Assembly (NCBI RefSeq): GCF_900452865.1
Contig: NZ_UGOZ01000001.1
Location: 434,001 to 498,000, forward strand
Reading direction: 5' to 3'
Source of the DNA: Legionella taurinensis
GTDB taxonomy: Bacteria; Pseudomonadota; Gammaproteobacteria; Legionellales; Legionellaceae
DNA length: 64,000 nt
Each line of letters begins with the position of its first letter. Position 1 is the first letter of the stretch. Positions 52,398-60,919 of the stretch are shown here, piece after piece. Position numbers and translations under genes: made by a program. The notes below the pieces were generated by a model. It worked only from the letters and a program-made list of their open reading frames with translations. It had not been told where the DNA came from and made no database searches.

Positions 52398-54059
52398 ATG
52401 AAATATAAAGAAGAAATTGACGAGAGAATGATTAAAGGAGGAATTCCGGGTGCATCTATTGCATATTTTAAACCAGGAGAGCCTATTAGACCCGAGGTAA
52501 TAGGAAAAACCGATGTATACTTTGAAACTCCAGGAGCCAAAGTAGAGCCAGATACAAAATTTGGAGCTGCATCCCTTAGTAAGGCTGTATTTTCCTATTT
52601 AGTACTTAAAATGATATCTGATAAAAAATTTACCAAGCCATTTACTTTAGACACCCCTATTTCAGAAATTCTACCAATACAAGACTTCTATAAAAATAAT
52701 TTAGGTAAGGGAGTTAGTAAAGATTTTATTGAAGAAGCAAATAAAATAACTCCTCGTATGGTTTTATCACACAGTTCAGGCATACCTATTAATGGCGCAC
52801 CAAGATTAGAGTTTCCACCAGGAACAGCCTATTCCTATGGAAATACGGCCTTATACTATTTGCAAAAGGCCATCGAAAAAGATCAAAACATGTCACTTGA
52901 AAAGCTTGCCAAGGCAGAGATTTTTCAACCTTTGAATATGGTACATAGCAGCTTTGTAGCTCCCGGAAGTACTGAGGATAAATCCCATGCAGCGAATACC
53001 CTTCATACTACGCCAAGTGATTATGCTCGTTTAACCTCAGCCTGGATGCAAGTATGTGGTCTGATAAAAATGTCTGAAAATCCGACAAATGAAAATCAAA
53101 AAGACTCAATAACCTCAAGATATATTCTTACTGAAACGGGCTTTTTTTACTACAATAAGTTAGATAGTACCCTGCACCAGATCAAATTAGATCAGTCCAA
53201 ATTAGAGGAACTACAGCATAGATTCGCTGAAGTAACTGAAGACAAACCAATTAATAATCTATCAGATGAGCAACTTGCTGAGGTAACTTTAGTTACAGAG
53301 CATACTCATAAAAATGAAACATTGCATGAAGCTTTTAAGCCTCAAATATCCTTGATGACAGATCAATGGGCTAAAGATTTGAAGGTATCAGATAAAGACA
53401 GACAACACCTCGCATGGGGATTAGGTTTTGGATTGCAATTAGATGAGCAGGGTAAGGTCACAACAGCTTTCCATAGTGGTGACATGAACCAGTGGCGCGG
53501 GTGGGTTGCAATGGATATGGAAACCAAATCTTCTGTTGTTTTACTTGCTAATGGTAACGAGGAGCTTAATAAGTCTCCCCACGGATATGGACATGTCCTT
53601 GCTGAATTAATTGTGGGTCCAGAAGTGAAATTAGAACATGCCTTTAATTGGTTTTTTCAAAAATTTGGTCTTGCTAAAAATGTAGAGCCTGGATGGAAAG
53701 AAGGCGAGGAAGAACGTACTGCTGTTATTGGTAAATATGTAGAGTCTCGACTTTCTGCGCTTAATTCATCTGTTGAACTGAAAAAAACGCTGGTCATGGA
53801 GCCAACAAGAAAAGATAATCTTTCCGATTTAGGTACTGAATCAGAAGATAGAGCGGTGACTTTAGAGCATAAGCACAGCACAGAAACTTATAAAGTAGCT
53901 CCAACTGGGCAAAAAATAACTCAAAGATTTAAGAGCCGTGTTTTAGACGAAATACGTCCTGTTGAGCCAGAGGTAACTGAAAGCCAACAGGGAAAAGAGC
54001 ATAGTTCACCGTCTCCCTTTCAAACTACACTCAAACCAAAACTTCCAGGCGAAGATTGA
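52398..54059 (+). CDS. Beta-lactamase-fold serine hydrolase with insertion and polar tail
   Basis: A 553-residue S12-type protein. Catalytic SxxK is AASLSKAVFS (S59, K62), the second motif is AYSYGNTALYYL (Y147-G-N), and the third is FHSGDMNQWRGW (about 359-364). Residues about 222-325 form a large insertion not found in typical members. After residue 430 there is a charged tail of 120 residues ending TTLKPKLPGED, rich in Glu, Ser and Thr. No signal peptide is present. The tail composition resembles E-block translocation signals of Legionella effectors, which is inference. It shares the catalytic layout of the gene at 50321. Confidence 0.8.
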   Translation: MKYKEEIDERMIKGGIPGASIAYFKPGEPIRPEVIGKTDVYFETPGAKVEPDTKFGAASLSKAVFSYLVLKMISDKKFTKPFTLDTPISEILPIQDFYKNNLGKGVSKDFIEEANKITPRMVLSHSSGIPINGAPRLEFPPGTAYSYGNTALYYLQKAIEKDQNMSLEKLAKAEIFQPLNMVHSSFVAPGSTEDKSHAANTLHTTPSDYARLTSAWMQVCGLIKMSENPTNENQKDSITSRYILTETGFFYYNKLDSTLHQIKLDQSKLEELQHRFAEVTEDKPINNLSDEQLAEVTLVTEHTHKNETLHEAFKPQISLMTDQWAKDLKVSDKDRQHLAWGLGFGLQLDEQGKVTTAFHSGDMNQWRGWVAMDMETKSSVVLLANGNEELNKSPHGYGHVLAELIVGPEVKLEHAFNWFFQKFGLAKNVEPGWKEGEEERTAVIGKYVESRLSALNSSVELKKTLVMEPTRKDNLSDLGTESEDRAVTLEHKHSTETYKVAPTGQKITQRFKSRVLDEIRPVEPEVTESQQGKEHSSPSPFQTTLKPKLPGED

Positions 54060-54244
54060 TATAAAGATCAGAAATTCTTGCGTAAAAAATAAAATACTGA
54101 ATCTTTGAGGAATCCATGCCTTTCAAATTCAATCTTAAAAACAAGAGCTTCCCAATCAAATGTATTGACGGTGGCAGAAGTACAGCCGTTTTCTTTACCT
54201 GAATACTGAGGTTGACCATACAAAATTGATACTTAAGTCTCTCA

Positions 54245-54278
54245 TTTGGGTACAAGAGTTGATGGTTTTGTACCCAAA
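54245..54278. terminator. Inverted repeat between the hydrolase and PBP-M56 genes
   Basis: TTTGGGTACAA and TTGTACCCAAA pair perfectly over 11 bases around a 12-base loop, between two convergent genes. A bidirectional terminator is likely; a protein-binding palindrome is the alternative. Confidence 0.55.
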
Positions 54279-54299
54279 CTTCAGCTTTTATAAAACTTT

Positions 54300-56210
54300 T
54301 TAGAGAGCCTTTATTGCAACATTATGGAATACAGGGGCTGCAAGCGTTCCACCCGTAGTTGATTTCTCTCCATTCTTTTCGGTGCTATAACCATCCTCCA
54401 GAATGACTACCATAGCAAAACGTGGTGCATTAGCAGGAACATATCCTCCAAATAGCGCCAAGTGTGTGCCATTAGTTTCATCAACAAGAGTTCCAGTTTT
54501 ACCTGCAACTGAAATACCATCAATAGCCGCTTGTTTTCCCGTTCCCAAGGTAACAGACCTTTCAAGCATGCGGGTTACTGAATTTGCAGTAGTCTCCAAA
54601 ATTACAGAGCCTGCATTTGCTTGAGGTAAATGCCCTTTATTGGCAAGAACAGCATAGGTTTTTGTAAGGGTTTCAAGAGTAACAGGAATGTCACCTAGTG
54701 AAGCTGTTGCAAGCTGTAAGGCTTCACTTTTACCTTTTTGCGGCCAGTTGTTCATATTAAAACCAAACCCTGCTAGTTTTTCACGAAATACAACCGGTCC
54801 TGTATTTTGGGCAATTTTAATCAAACACACATTAACGGATTTGGCGAGTGCATCTGTTACCGAGACAGAACCAAAATCAGAGTTATAATTAGTAAATTTT
54901 ACGCCATCAACATAATAAGGTGAATGACAATCATAACTTGTTGTTTCGGAAACGACACCAGAATCAATTGCAGCCGCTGCAACAAAAGGCTTTATAGTAG
55001 ATGCCGGAGCAAAAATACGTGACTTCCAGCTTGCTGCACCATTGCTTGTTCCTGCTTCCGCAAATGCGATGATTTTTCCAGTACTCGGCTCTACTATTGC
55101 AATAGCCCCTGATTTAGCATGATATTTTTTTACGGCAGCTGTAATTTCATCAACAGCTATGTTTTGAATTTCAGGATTTAGTAAGGAAGTATCTACTTCC
55201 TTAGCTTTAGAGCCAGAAAGAGAACCCAGCGCAGCATAAGCTGTACAGATAGGTGCTGTAATCGCAATTCCCACAAATAGAGTACCTAATAATAAGTGTT
55301 TGGACTTATTGACCTTATAATTGGTTAACATATTAATTCTCCTAATGATGAATGTACTTTCTTGTTTTCCTCCTCCCCAAGCCATCCCAACGGTGCATGC
55401 AAATTCTCGCTGAGAATGCTTAGGAGATTGAGAAACTGCCTGAACCACATGGAACAGGCAGTGGCCATAATCATGAGCTGAAATTTTTTGGTGGCCAACC
55501 AAGGCTTCATCGCATGATAATTCTTGTAATTCACTGAGAATCCTATGCCATCGAGCAACACCAGGATTCCCTAAAAAAATAATGCGTATTCCTTCTATAA
55601 AATAAGCCCATAAGCAATCCCCATTGCGATGATGTTGCCCTTCATGAGCGATAGCTATTTTTACATCCTGTGAAGAGGACAATAAGGAAACAGGCAATAT
55701 GATATAGGCCTTATTAAATAAGCGGATTGAAAAAGGAATATGGCAAAGAGGTGATACCTTAATCATCAGCCTACCGCAAGTTCGATAGGGAATCGCTGAA
55801 TGCAATATTAAATTCAACTGCCTTAGATCTCTAGTAAGACGAGAGCCCCGCCATAAAACCACTATTCCAAGAAGGATAAATAAAAGTTGGGTATAGTTTA
55901 GATCGCTTAGTTTTGAGTTAGGTGTAACCTGTAAGCCAAGATCTGATTTTTGAGGTGCTACAAGGGACTGGCTTGCATAGTCTTGCATCGCGTCCAAAGA
56001 AACAAATTTAAGTATCAGCGGTTTTTCTGCAGGTTTTATACAATGAACTGCTAGTGGGGATACCACACAACTAATTAATAGAAGACGAACACATTTCAAT
56101 TTAAACGAAGGCTCATTGCTCAGCCATCGTCCTCCCACAAAAAATGAACTCAAAAATAATAATGCATGGATACTGAAAAATATTTCAATAAAGAGTATTA
56201 GATTATTCAT
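54300..56210 (-). CDS. BlaR1-like M56 membrane protease fused to a PBP transpeptidase domain
   Basis: A 636-residue fusion. The first 330 residues have the BlaR1/MecR1 plan. Membrane segments lie at about 3-25, 41-57, 106-121 and 305-327. The zinc motif HEGQHH (H189, E190, H193) and ELSCDEALVG (230-239) lie in the loop before the last segment. The outer domain, about 345-636, is not the usual class D beta-lactamase-type sensor. It has class B PBP transpeptidase motifs: PASTIKPF (S404, K407), SVN (458-460) and AGKTGTLVDETNG (KTG 571-573). All catalytic residues are present. The repressor gene lies two bases upstream. A beta-lactam sensor with a PBP-type domain, or a drug-insensitive PBP, are the two readings. 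Confidence 0.88.
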   Translation of the reverse strand: MNNLILFIEIFFSIHALLFLSSFFVGGRWLSNEPSFKLKCVRLLLISCVVSPLAVHCIKPAEKPLILKFVSLDAMQDYASQSLVAPQKSDLGLQVTPNSKLSDLNYTQLLFILLGIVVLWRGSRLTRDLRQLNLILHSAIPYRTCGRLMIKVSPLCHIPFSIRLFNKAYIILPVSLLSSSQDVKIAIAHEGQHHRNGDCLWAYFIEGIRIIFLGNPGVARWHRILSELQELSCDEALVGHQKISAHDYGHCLFHVVQAVSQSPKHSQREFACTVGMAWGGGKQESTFIIRRINMLTNYKVNKSKHLLLGTLFVGIAITAPICTAYAALGSLSGSKAKEVDTSLLNPEIQNIAVDEITAAVKKYHAKSGAIAIVEPSTGKIIAFAEAGTSNGAASWKSRIFAPASTIKPFVAAAAIDSGVVSETTSYDCHSPYYVDGVKFTNYNSDFGSVSVTDALAKSVNVCLIKIAQNTGPVVFREKLAGFGFNMNNWPQKGKSEALQLATASLGDIPVTLETLTKTYAVLANKGHLPQANAGSVILETTANSVTRMLERSVTLGTGKQAAIDGISVAGKTGTLVDETNGTHLALFGGYVPANAPRFAMVVILEDGYSTEKNGEKSTTGGTLAAPVFHNVAIKAL

Positions 56211-56212
56211 AT

Positions 56213-56617
56213 TTACTCGCTCACCGGAGTTAATTTTTTTAAGGCATCTTCAATGGATTGAATTTCATCTTGCCGTAATTTCTTAGCACAAAGTAATCTT
56301 TGTAGTAAAGCTACTGGGTTGCCATCAAAATTATGGGTAAGCACATGTTCAATACTGGTGTTTGCGTAATCCTCTTTGGATACCAGAGGCAAAAAAACGT
56401 GGGCAAACGAGTCTTTTTGACAAGCAAGAAACCCTTTTTGCTCTAATACTTTTACGACAGTCGCCACAGTGGTATACGCTAAATTTCGTTCTTTGGGTAA
56501 ATGTGAGTGCACCTCTTTAATGGTTACCTTATTAAGTCCCCAAATAATCGTCATTAATTCAAATTCAACTTCCGTTAGCAGGCGATCAGAAGATGAGATG
56601 ATTGGTTTATTTGGCAT
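56213..56617 (-). CDS. blaI: BlaI/MecI-family transcriptional repressor
   Basis: A 134-residue winged-helix repressor. The DNA-binding domain spans residues 12-78 (LTEVEFELMTIIWGL, then HLPKERNLAYTTVATVVKVL). The C-terminal dimerisation helices include HNFDGNPVALLQRLL. N96-F97 lies where S. aureus BlaI and MecI are cut between Asn and Phe by the activated sensor system, so the cleavage site appears kept. It is the first gene of the pair with the M56-PBP fusion two bases downstream, the standard order for self-regulated bla/mec systems. Palindromic operators lie 30 to 73 bases upstream. Confidence 0.92.
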   Translation of the reverse strand: MPNKPIISSSDRLLTEVEFELMTIIWGLNKVTIKEVHSHLPKERNLAYTTVATVVKVLEQKGFLACQKDSFAHVFLPLVSKEDYANTSIEHVLTHNFDGNPVALLQRLLCAKKLRQDEIQSIEDALKKLTPVSE

Positions 56618-56646
56618 TTTTTTCTCCAGCTATATAATAATAGCCA

Positions 56647-56667
56647 TACTATACTAGTTTTATAGTA
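56647..56667. promoter_or_regulatory. Probable BlaI operator 1
   Basis: TACTATA-(7 bases)-TATAGTA, perfect arms, 30 bases before the blaI start codon. Its TATAGT overlaps a likely -10 region, so bound repressor would block the promoter. Confidence 0.7.
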
Positions 56668-56670
56668 GAG

Positions 56671-56690
56671 TCTACTATTTAAATAGTAGA
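56671..56690. promoter_or_regulatory. Probable BlaI operator 2
   Basis: TCTACTATTTAAATAGTAGA is a 20-base perfect palindrome. It shares the TACTAT/ATAGTA arms with operator 1. A further half site, CTACTATAATT, lies at 56707-56717. Confidence 0.75.
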
Positions 56691-56729
56691 GATGGATTTT
56701 TCATTTCTACTATAATTTAAAAGCGAATT

Positions 56730-56966
56730 TAAGAGGGAAGCTAGTTGATGAAACTTGTAATATTACTAGTGACCATCCAGTGCAGGAAGATCAACTATCT
56801 GTGATGCCTGGTTCGAGATCTTGGTAGACATGGTGTTGACCAAGTCATTGAGATACTACATAGAGAGCAAACCCCTGCATTATTAGAAAAATTTCGAGAA
56901 CAAGGACTGATTGAGCGACTCTCCGATTATTTGGGTGCACCTATCTATCCAAGGATTTTGTCATAA
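56730..56966 (+). pseudogene. Decayed gene remnant between operators and the GNAT run
   Basis: Coding-like text appears in two frames. The first reads VDETCNITSDHPVQEDQ and then SVMPGSRSW before a stop. The second, from about 56805, reads GRHGVDQVIEILHREQ and TPALLEKFREQGLIERLSDY to a stop at 56966, inside the 3' end of the convergent GNAT gene. This looks like the C-terminus of a lost gene with a frameshift. I could not name the family. The rest of the 343-base gap at 56618-56960 holds the BlaI operators. Confidence 0.5.
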
Positions 56967-57428
56967 GTGAAACTCCATTACGGTCACAGTGTGTCCTTTG
57001 AATTCATCAATTCCTATTACGCTCCATCCAAGACGAGAATAATAATCAGGAATGGTAGGATCAAAGGCGAATAGATAAATTTTTTTAAAACCCAAATCCT
57101 TTGCTTTTTGTTGGGTTGTCTCAATAAGCAATGAGGCTATCCCTTTCTTTTGATAGGCAGGAGATACAACAAGTGATCCTAGCCAAGGTGTTAGGTCTGG
57201 TCGTATTCCATCATTTTCTCTTAAACTACACATGCCTACAGGCTTCTCACCATCTGTTGCCACAAAAGTTATAGGTAATTGAGTGTCATTTAAATGGGAA
57301 TCATATTTTTTAATGACTTGTTCAATAGGAACATCAGGTACCCATATTTTACCAAGAACCTCATGCCAAATTGTGGCAAGTCTGGGAATTGAGTCTTGGT
57401 GATTTTTAAGGAGATTAATTGTTATCAT
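56961..57428 (-). CDS. GNAT acetyltransferase
   Basis: A 155-residue N-acetyltransferase. Motif A is LGSLVVSPAYQKKGIASLLI and motif B is IYLFAFDPTIPDYYSRLGWSV (key part DYYSRLGW). The ending HTVTVMEFHL is like GNATs near aminoglycoside acetyltransferases. Its start overlaps the previous gene's stop by four bases (ATGA), so it is the last gene of the minus-strand run that extends to the window end. Substrate unknown; drug modification is a fair guess from the neighbourhood. Confidence 0.9.
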   Translation of the reverse strand: MITINLLKNHQDSIPRLATIWHEVLGKIWVPDVPIEQVIKKYDSHLNDTQLPITFVATDGEKPVGMCSLRENDGIRPDLTPWLGSLVVSPAYQKKGIASLLIETTQQKAKDLGFKKIYLFAFDPTIPDYYSRLGWSVIGIDEFKGHTVTVMEFHL

Positions 57429-57970
57429 TTTTTATCCAAAAAAATATTAGATTTCATAAAATAAACATCGACTAGAACACTCTTAAAATGAGTACGTTTC
57501 AAATGATTCATTCCAATATTTTGTGCTACTTTTTTTGAAGCTAAATTATCCACGTGGATGATAGAAATAAGTTTAGTTAGCCCTAATTGTTTGAATGCGT
57601 AGTTTCTTACGGCTGTGGCTGCCTCACTTGCAATTCCTTGCCCCCAAAAAGCACTATCCAGTCTATAGCCAAGTTCAATATAGGACTCGCCATCAACAAT
57701 TTGTGGCATTAAGCCACAAAATCCTAAAAGTTTGCCGTTTTCTTTTAAGGTGAGAGCTAACAATCCGAATCCTTGCTCTTCATATGAAGTTATCCAGGAT
57801 TCCATTCGCTCTCTAACGGTCTCTTTATCAAGAGGTTGTCCATCTCCTATAAAACGCATTACCTTCGGATCTGAACATATTAAAGAAAAAGCATCTAAAT
57901 CCTCAAGGTTAAATGGACGAAGTACTAATCTTTGGGTTTCAATGTTAAAATCATCATTGTTGCTATTCAT
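57425..57970 (-). CDS. RimJ/RimL-type GNAT acetyltransferase
   Basis: A 181-residue GNAT of the RimJ/RimL type: ETQRLVLRPFNLEDLDAFSL near the start, GFCGLMPQIVDGESYIELGY with the central strand, FWGQGIASEAATAVRNYAF as motif A, and NLASKKVAQNIGMNH as motif B. This subgroup acetylates ribosomal protein N-termini, but many members modify antibiotics or amino acids. It lies between two other GNAT genes, with gaps of five bases upstream and a four-base overlap downstream, so the cluster is one transcript. Confidence 0.9.
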   Translation of the reverse strand: MNSNNDDFNIETQRLVLRPFNLEDLDAFSLICSDPKVMRFIGDGQPLDKETVRERMESWITSYEEQGFGLLALTLKENGKLLGFCGLMPQIVDGESYIELGYRLDSAFWGQGIASEAATAVRNYAFKQLGLTKLISIIHVDNLASKKVAQNIGMNHLKRTHFKSVLVDVYFMKSNIFLDKK

Positions 57971-57975
57971 AATTA

Positions 57976-59007
57976 TTACTCTGAATACTTAAGTAAACCT
58001 TGAGTTTGGTTTTCTTCTTCAAAAAATTTAACAAAGAATGTTTTTGAAAGCTGGGGATTAATTTTATTTATTCGGGTAAATTCGGCTGTGAACCCGCATT
58101 TTTTATAAAACTCTGGTGCTTGAAAAGCACTGGTCACAAGATTGATGTTATTAAATCCTTGTCCTTTAAAATGATCTTCAAGAGTCTGTAATAATTTTTT
58201 TCCATACCCTCTGCCACGATAGGCACTATCTACCCAAATATCATCAACATAGATTTCGGCAAAGGCAGTGAAGGCATTGATCACGCCGCAAACAATATTA
58301 TTTTCCTTTGATAGTATTACTGAAAAGCGTTTGTAATTCACATCGATTCCATGGCTTGTTTCATAAGTGATGAACCCATCTGTCATACGCTTGTCAAGCT
58401 CATCACTTATGCTATCAACAAAGGAAATTTTTAAGCTGCTGTCATCATCAGTGTTATTAATTGATGAATTGCTGTGCGTATCAAAGCTTAAAATATAACG
58501 TTCTGGTTGATGTGAATCATATGTAATTGCTTTGAGTTCTTCAGTATAGTTACCTACTGTAAAAGTCGAGATGGTTTTACGCCAAAATGCTAAAGCGGGC
58601 TTATTCTCAGGAATGACAGATACTTCCCAAAGGCCAGGATGTGTTTTCCAAATCTCATGGGCTGCACGGCTCCCTATACCACTCCCTTGAAATTTAGCGA
58701 GGATAAAAAATTCTCCCATATTCCAATCAATGTTGGGTTGTGTACCTTCTTTATTCAGTAGAACAAAGCCTGCTAATTCATCATGGACTTTGATTAGAAA
58801 TGCTTGCCTTTGGGGATTATCAAAATACACTTTAAAGTCATAACTTTCATAAAGCCCATCAGATGGACAGGCCCAATCATCACTGATGAAACCGCAACTT
58901 CTGGACATATCATAAACATAAAATCGCGCCATATTTTGAACGGTTGGATAATCATCTATAGTCGCTTTAATTATTTTGAGTTGGAATTCGATGTCTTTAA
59001 TAATCAT
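57976..59007 (-). CDS. Tandem GNAT protein with two acetyltransferase domains
   Basis: A 343-residue protein made of two GNAT domains. The first (about 10-165) has MGEFFILAKFQGSGIGSRAA and then ENKPALAFWRKTI. The second (about 190-335) has IYVDDIWVDSAYRGRGYGKK and FQAPEFYKKCGFTAEF. The linker at 175-192 is Ser/Asn/Asp-rich. Two domains may allow two substrates or form an internal dimer, as in some aminoglycoside and mycothiol acetyltransferases. It overlaps the phosphotransferase gene upstream by four bases. Confidence 0.88.
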   Translation of the reverse strand: MIIKDIEFQLKIIKATIDDYPTVQNMARFYVYDMSRSCGFISDDWACPSDGLYESYDFKVYFDNPQRQAFLIKVHDELAGFVLLNKEGTQPNIDWNMGEFFILAKFQGSGIGSRAAHEIWKTHPGLWEVSVIPENKPALAFWRKTISTFTVGNYTEELKAITYDSHQPERYILSFDTHSNSSINNTDDDSSLKISFVDSISDELDKRMTDGFITYETSHGIDVNYKRFSVILSKENNIVCGVINAFTAFAEIYVDDIWVDSAYRGRGYGKKLLQTLEDHFKGQGFNNINLVTSAFQAPEFYKKCGFTAEFTRINKINPQLSKTFFVKFFEEENQTQGLLKYSE

Positions 59008-59909
59008 AAGTTTTTCTCTTTCATATTTTCCAGCATTCGTCTTGCGAGCGTTGCTAAAACAGGATTTGAATTCTTATAATACGGCAACATAATAAGTGCT
59101 ATTGATAGAGCCCAGCCCTTACCTCTTTCCCATGTATCATCATCGATATGTTGTAGATTTTCCCTAAAGATTCTTCTTGAATGTGAGTTAAGTAAACTCC
59201 AAGCGATAACCAGATCACAAGCAGGATCACCTATACCTAAATCGGAAAAATCAATTACCGCACTGAGTCGATTGTTTTGAACTAAAATATTTCCTGGTAA
59301 AAAGTCTCCATGTACCCATACGGGTTCCTTGTTCCAATAGAGGACATTCGATAGCTGATTCCATAAAGAAGTTATGGATTGAACATCAATTTCTCCTTCA
59401 AGTTCTCCTATAGCTTTCCGTGTCTCTTCATCGAGTTCTTTTGTTTTTAGGAGAATACCGCGACGGGAAGCAGGGCCGTTTGATAGTTTTATGTCGTGTA
59501 GATCGTTTAAAAACAAAGCCAAGTCTTTAGCAAGAAGTTCATATTCCTTATCTTCTTCAAAATTAGGGTTATTCCCCTCATTCCATTTGGTCACTGTCCA
59601 AAACCAAGGATAGAACTCTTCAGGATTACCTTTGAACAAAGGTTCAGAGACCGATATTTTCAAAAATTTAGCAATTTTTGGAATCCATTCATATTCTTTA
59701 TTAATACTTTTATTGATACTTCCTGGAGCCCATTCGATTCGAGGAAGACGAACAACGTACTCACTACCTAAACGAAATAACGCATTGTCTGTTCCACTTG
59801 ATAATATAGGTTTTATAGGGAGATTAGCCCATTCAGGGCACTGATTTTTAAGAAGTTTGTGGACAAGAACTTCGTCTATTTCAAGCTCATTTTCATGCAT
59901 TTTCGCCAT
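59004..59909 (-). CDS. Aminoglycoside/macrolide phosphotransferase-family protein
   Basis: A 301-residue APH-fold kinase. The nucleotide lysine region is YVVRLPRIEWAP, the catalytic loop is VWVHGDFLPGNILV (H200, D202, N207) and the metal site is AVIDFSDLGIGDPACDL (D220 region). A start like VLVHKLLKNQCPEWANLPI followed by SSGTDNALFRLG is close to chromosomal APH and macrolide phosphotransferases. All catalytic residues are present. Its drug specificity cannot be read. It is coupled to the tandem GNAT gene and lies 12 bases after the GrpB fusion gene. Confidence 0.88.
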   Translation of the reverse strand: MAKMHENELEIDEVLVHKLLKNQCPEWANLPIKPILSSGTDNALFRLGSEYVVRLPRIEWAPGSINKSINKEYEWIPKIAKFLKISVSEPLFKGNPEEFYPWFWTVTKWNEGNNPNFEEDKEYELLAKDLALFLNDLHDIKLSNGPASRRGILLKTKELDEETRKAIGELEGEIDVQSITSLWNQLSNVLYWNKEPVWVHGDFLPGNILVQNNRLSAVIDFSDLGIGDPACDLVIAWSLLNSHSRRIFRENLQHIDDDTWERGKGWALSIALIMLPYYKNSNPVLATLARRMLENMKEKNL

Positions 59910-59921
59910 GATTTTCTATCT

Positions 59922-60887
59922 CTATATAATATTATTTTTAACTAGCACTTTACCCATAGGGATATCTTGCGGGAAACTTAAGCCCTGTTCAGGGTCGTTA
60001 AATGGCATTTCAATATATCCTTGGCGCACATAAAATTTTTTCGCTTCGGGTGAAGACTCCATTTGCAATACAACAATGCCTTGTCGATATAACCAACGTT
60101 CACAAAGATTTAGAAATGCTCCGCCTATTCCCTGATTCCTTGAATGTTCTTCAATGACCATGATACGAAGTGCGGCTCTATGCTCTGGCCAAAATTGAAT
60201 ATGAGCATAACCCTTAATCTGTGTTCCTTTGTAAAGAATAAAGTGGACATGATCTTCGTGATCAAAAGTCCAGGTATATGGATCTGATACGGGCACTTTA
60301 TCAAAAAAATAGTGTTGACGAAAATGACGCACTGCTTCCCATTCACGGGGAGTTAATGATTTCACTATGCGAAGACCAAAACACCCTGCTTTATTATCAA
60401 TGTCTGCAATAAATGCCTCTTTGCCTAGACAATAAGCCATGATGTCATTGGGATGATTTTTAGCCAACTCTTGTTTCAGTGCTGCATAAGCATCCCGGTC
60501 AGTGGGATGGGATCTCATCAAATCACGAAATTTTAAGTGCCTTTCAATTTCAGGACTGCCTTCTTCAAATACATGAGCATGATGGGTTCTAAATTCAGCC
60601 CCTTTCTGAAAGTATCGCCTAAATGCAATTCCATACTCACCCTTTGCTTCATAACCCAATAGCTGCATAGCATTGTTAGAGTTGTCGACTTTCATGATGT
60701 CACGAACTACTGGAATCATATCAATCACCGGTTTCGCTGCCAGGCCTGGCACAGAAGTAGATCCAATGTGATGAATGCCAATGCAATTTTCTCCAAGAGC
60801 TTCTTTGATACGACTTGCTTCCATTCTATATAAATTGGGCCACTCTGGATTATAGGGGACAACTTCAATTATTCTGTGAGTATTCAT
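59922..60887 (-). CDS. GrpB-GNAT fusion protein
   Basis: A 321-residue fusion. Residues 1-165 are a GrpB/UPF0157 domain of the nucleotidyltransferase fold (VVPYNPEWPNLYRMEASRIK, then HHIGSTSVPGLAAKPVIDM). Residues about 170-315 are a GNAT domain (IMVIEEHSRNQGIGGAFLNL with motif A, and SSPEAKKFYVRQGYIEM with motif B). GrpB-type domains are frequent beside or fused to kinases and acetyltransferases; the pair may transfer a nucleotidyl and an acetyl group to related substrates. This is inference. Confidence 0.87.
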   Translation of the reverse strand: MNTHRIIEVVPYNPEWPNLYRMEASRIKEALGENCIGIHHIGSTSVPGLAAKPVIDMIPVVRDIMKVDNSNNAMQLLGYEAKGEYGIAFRRYFQKGAEFRTHHAHVFEEGSPEIERHLKFRDLMRSHPTDRDAYAALKQELAKNHPNDIMAYCLGKEAFIADIDNKAGCFGLRIVKSLTPREWEAVRHFRQHYFFDKVPVSDPYTWTFDHEDHVHFILYKGTQIKGYAHIQFWPEHRAALRIMVIEEHSRNQGIGGAFLNLCERWLYRQGIVVLQMESSPEAKKFYVRQGYIEMPFNDPEQGLSFPQDIPMGKVLVKNNII

Positions 60888-60919
60888 AATGCATTATCCA
60901 GTTGTAGATGTATTCATTA

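Noticed and set aside
54031-54255. 74-codon minus-strand frame between convergent genes
   Set aside because: Overlaps the end of the serine hydrolase gene and lies in an AT-rich gap; no ribosome site.
54300-56210. Reading the M56-PBP protein as an ordinary BlaR1
   Set aside because: The outer domain has the SVN and AGKTGT spacing of class B PBPs and lacks the class D beta-lactamase pattern.
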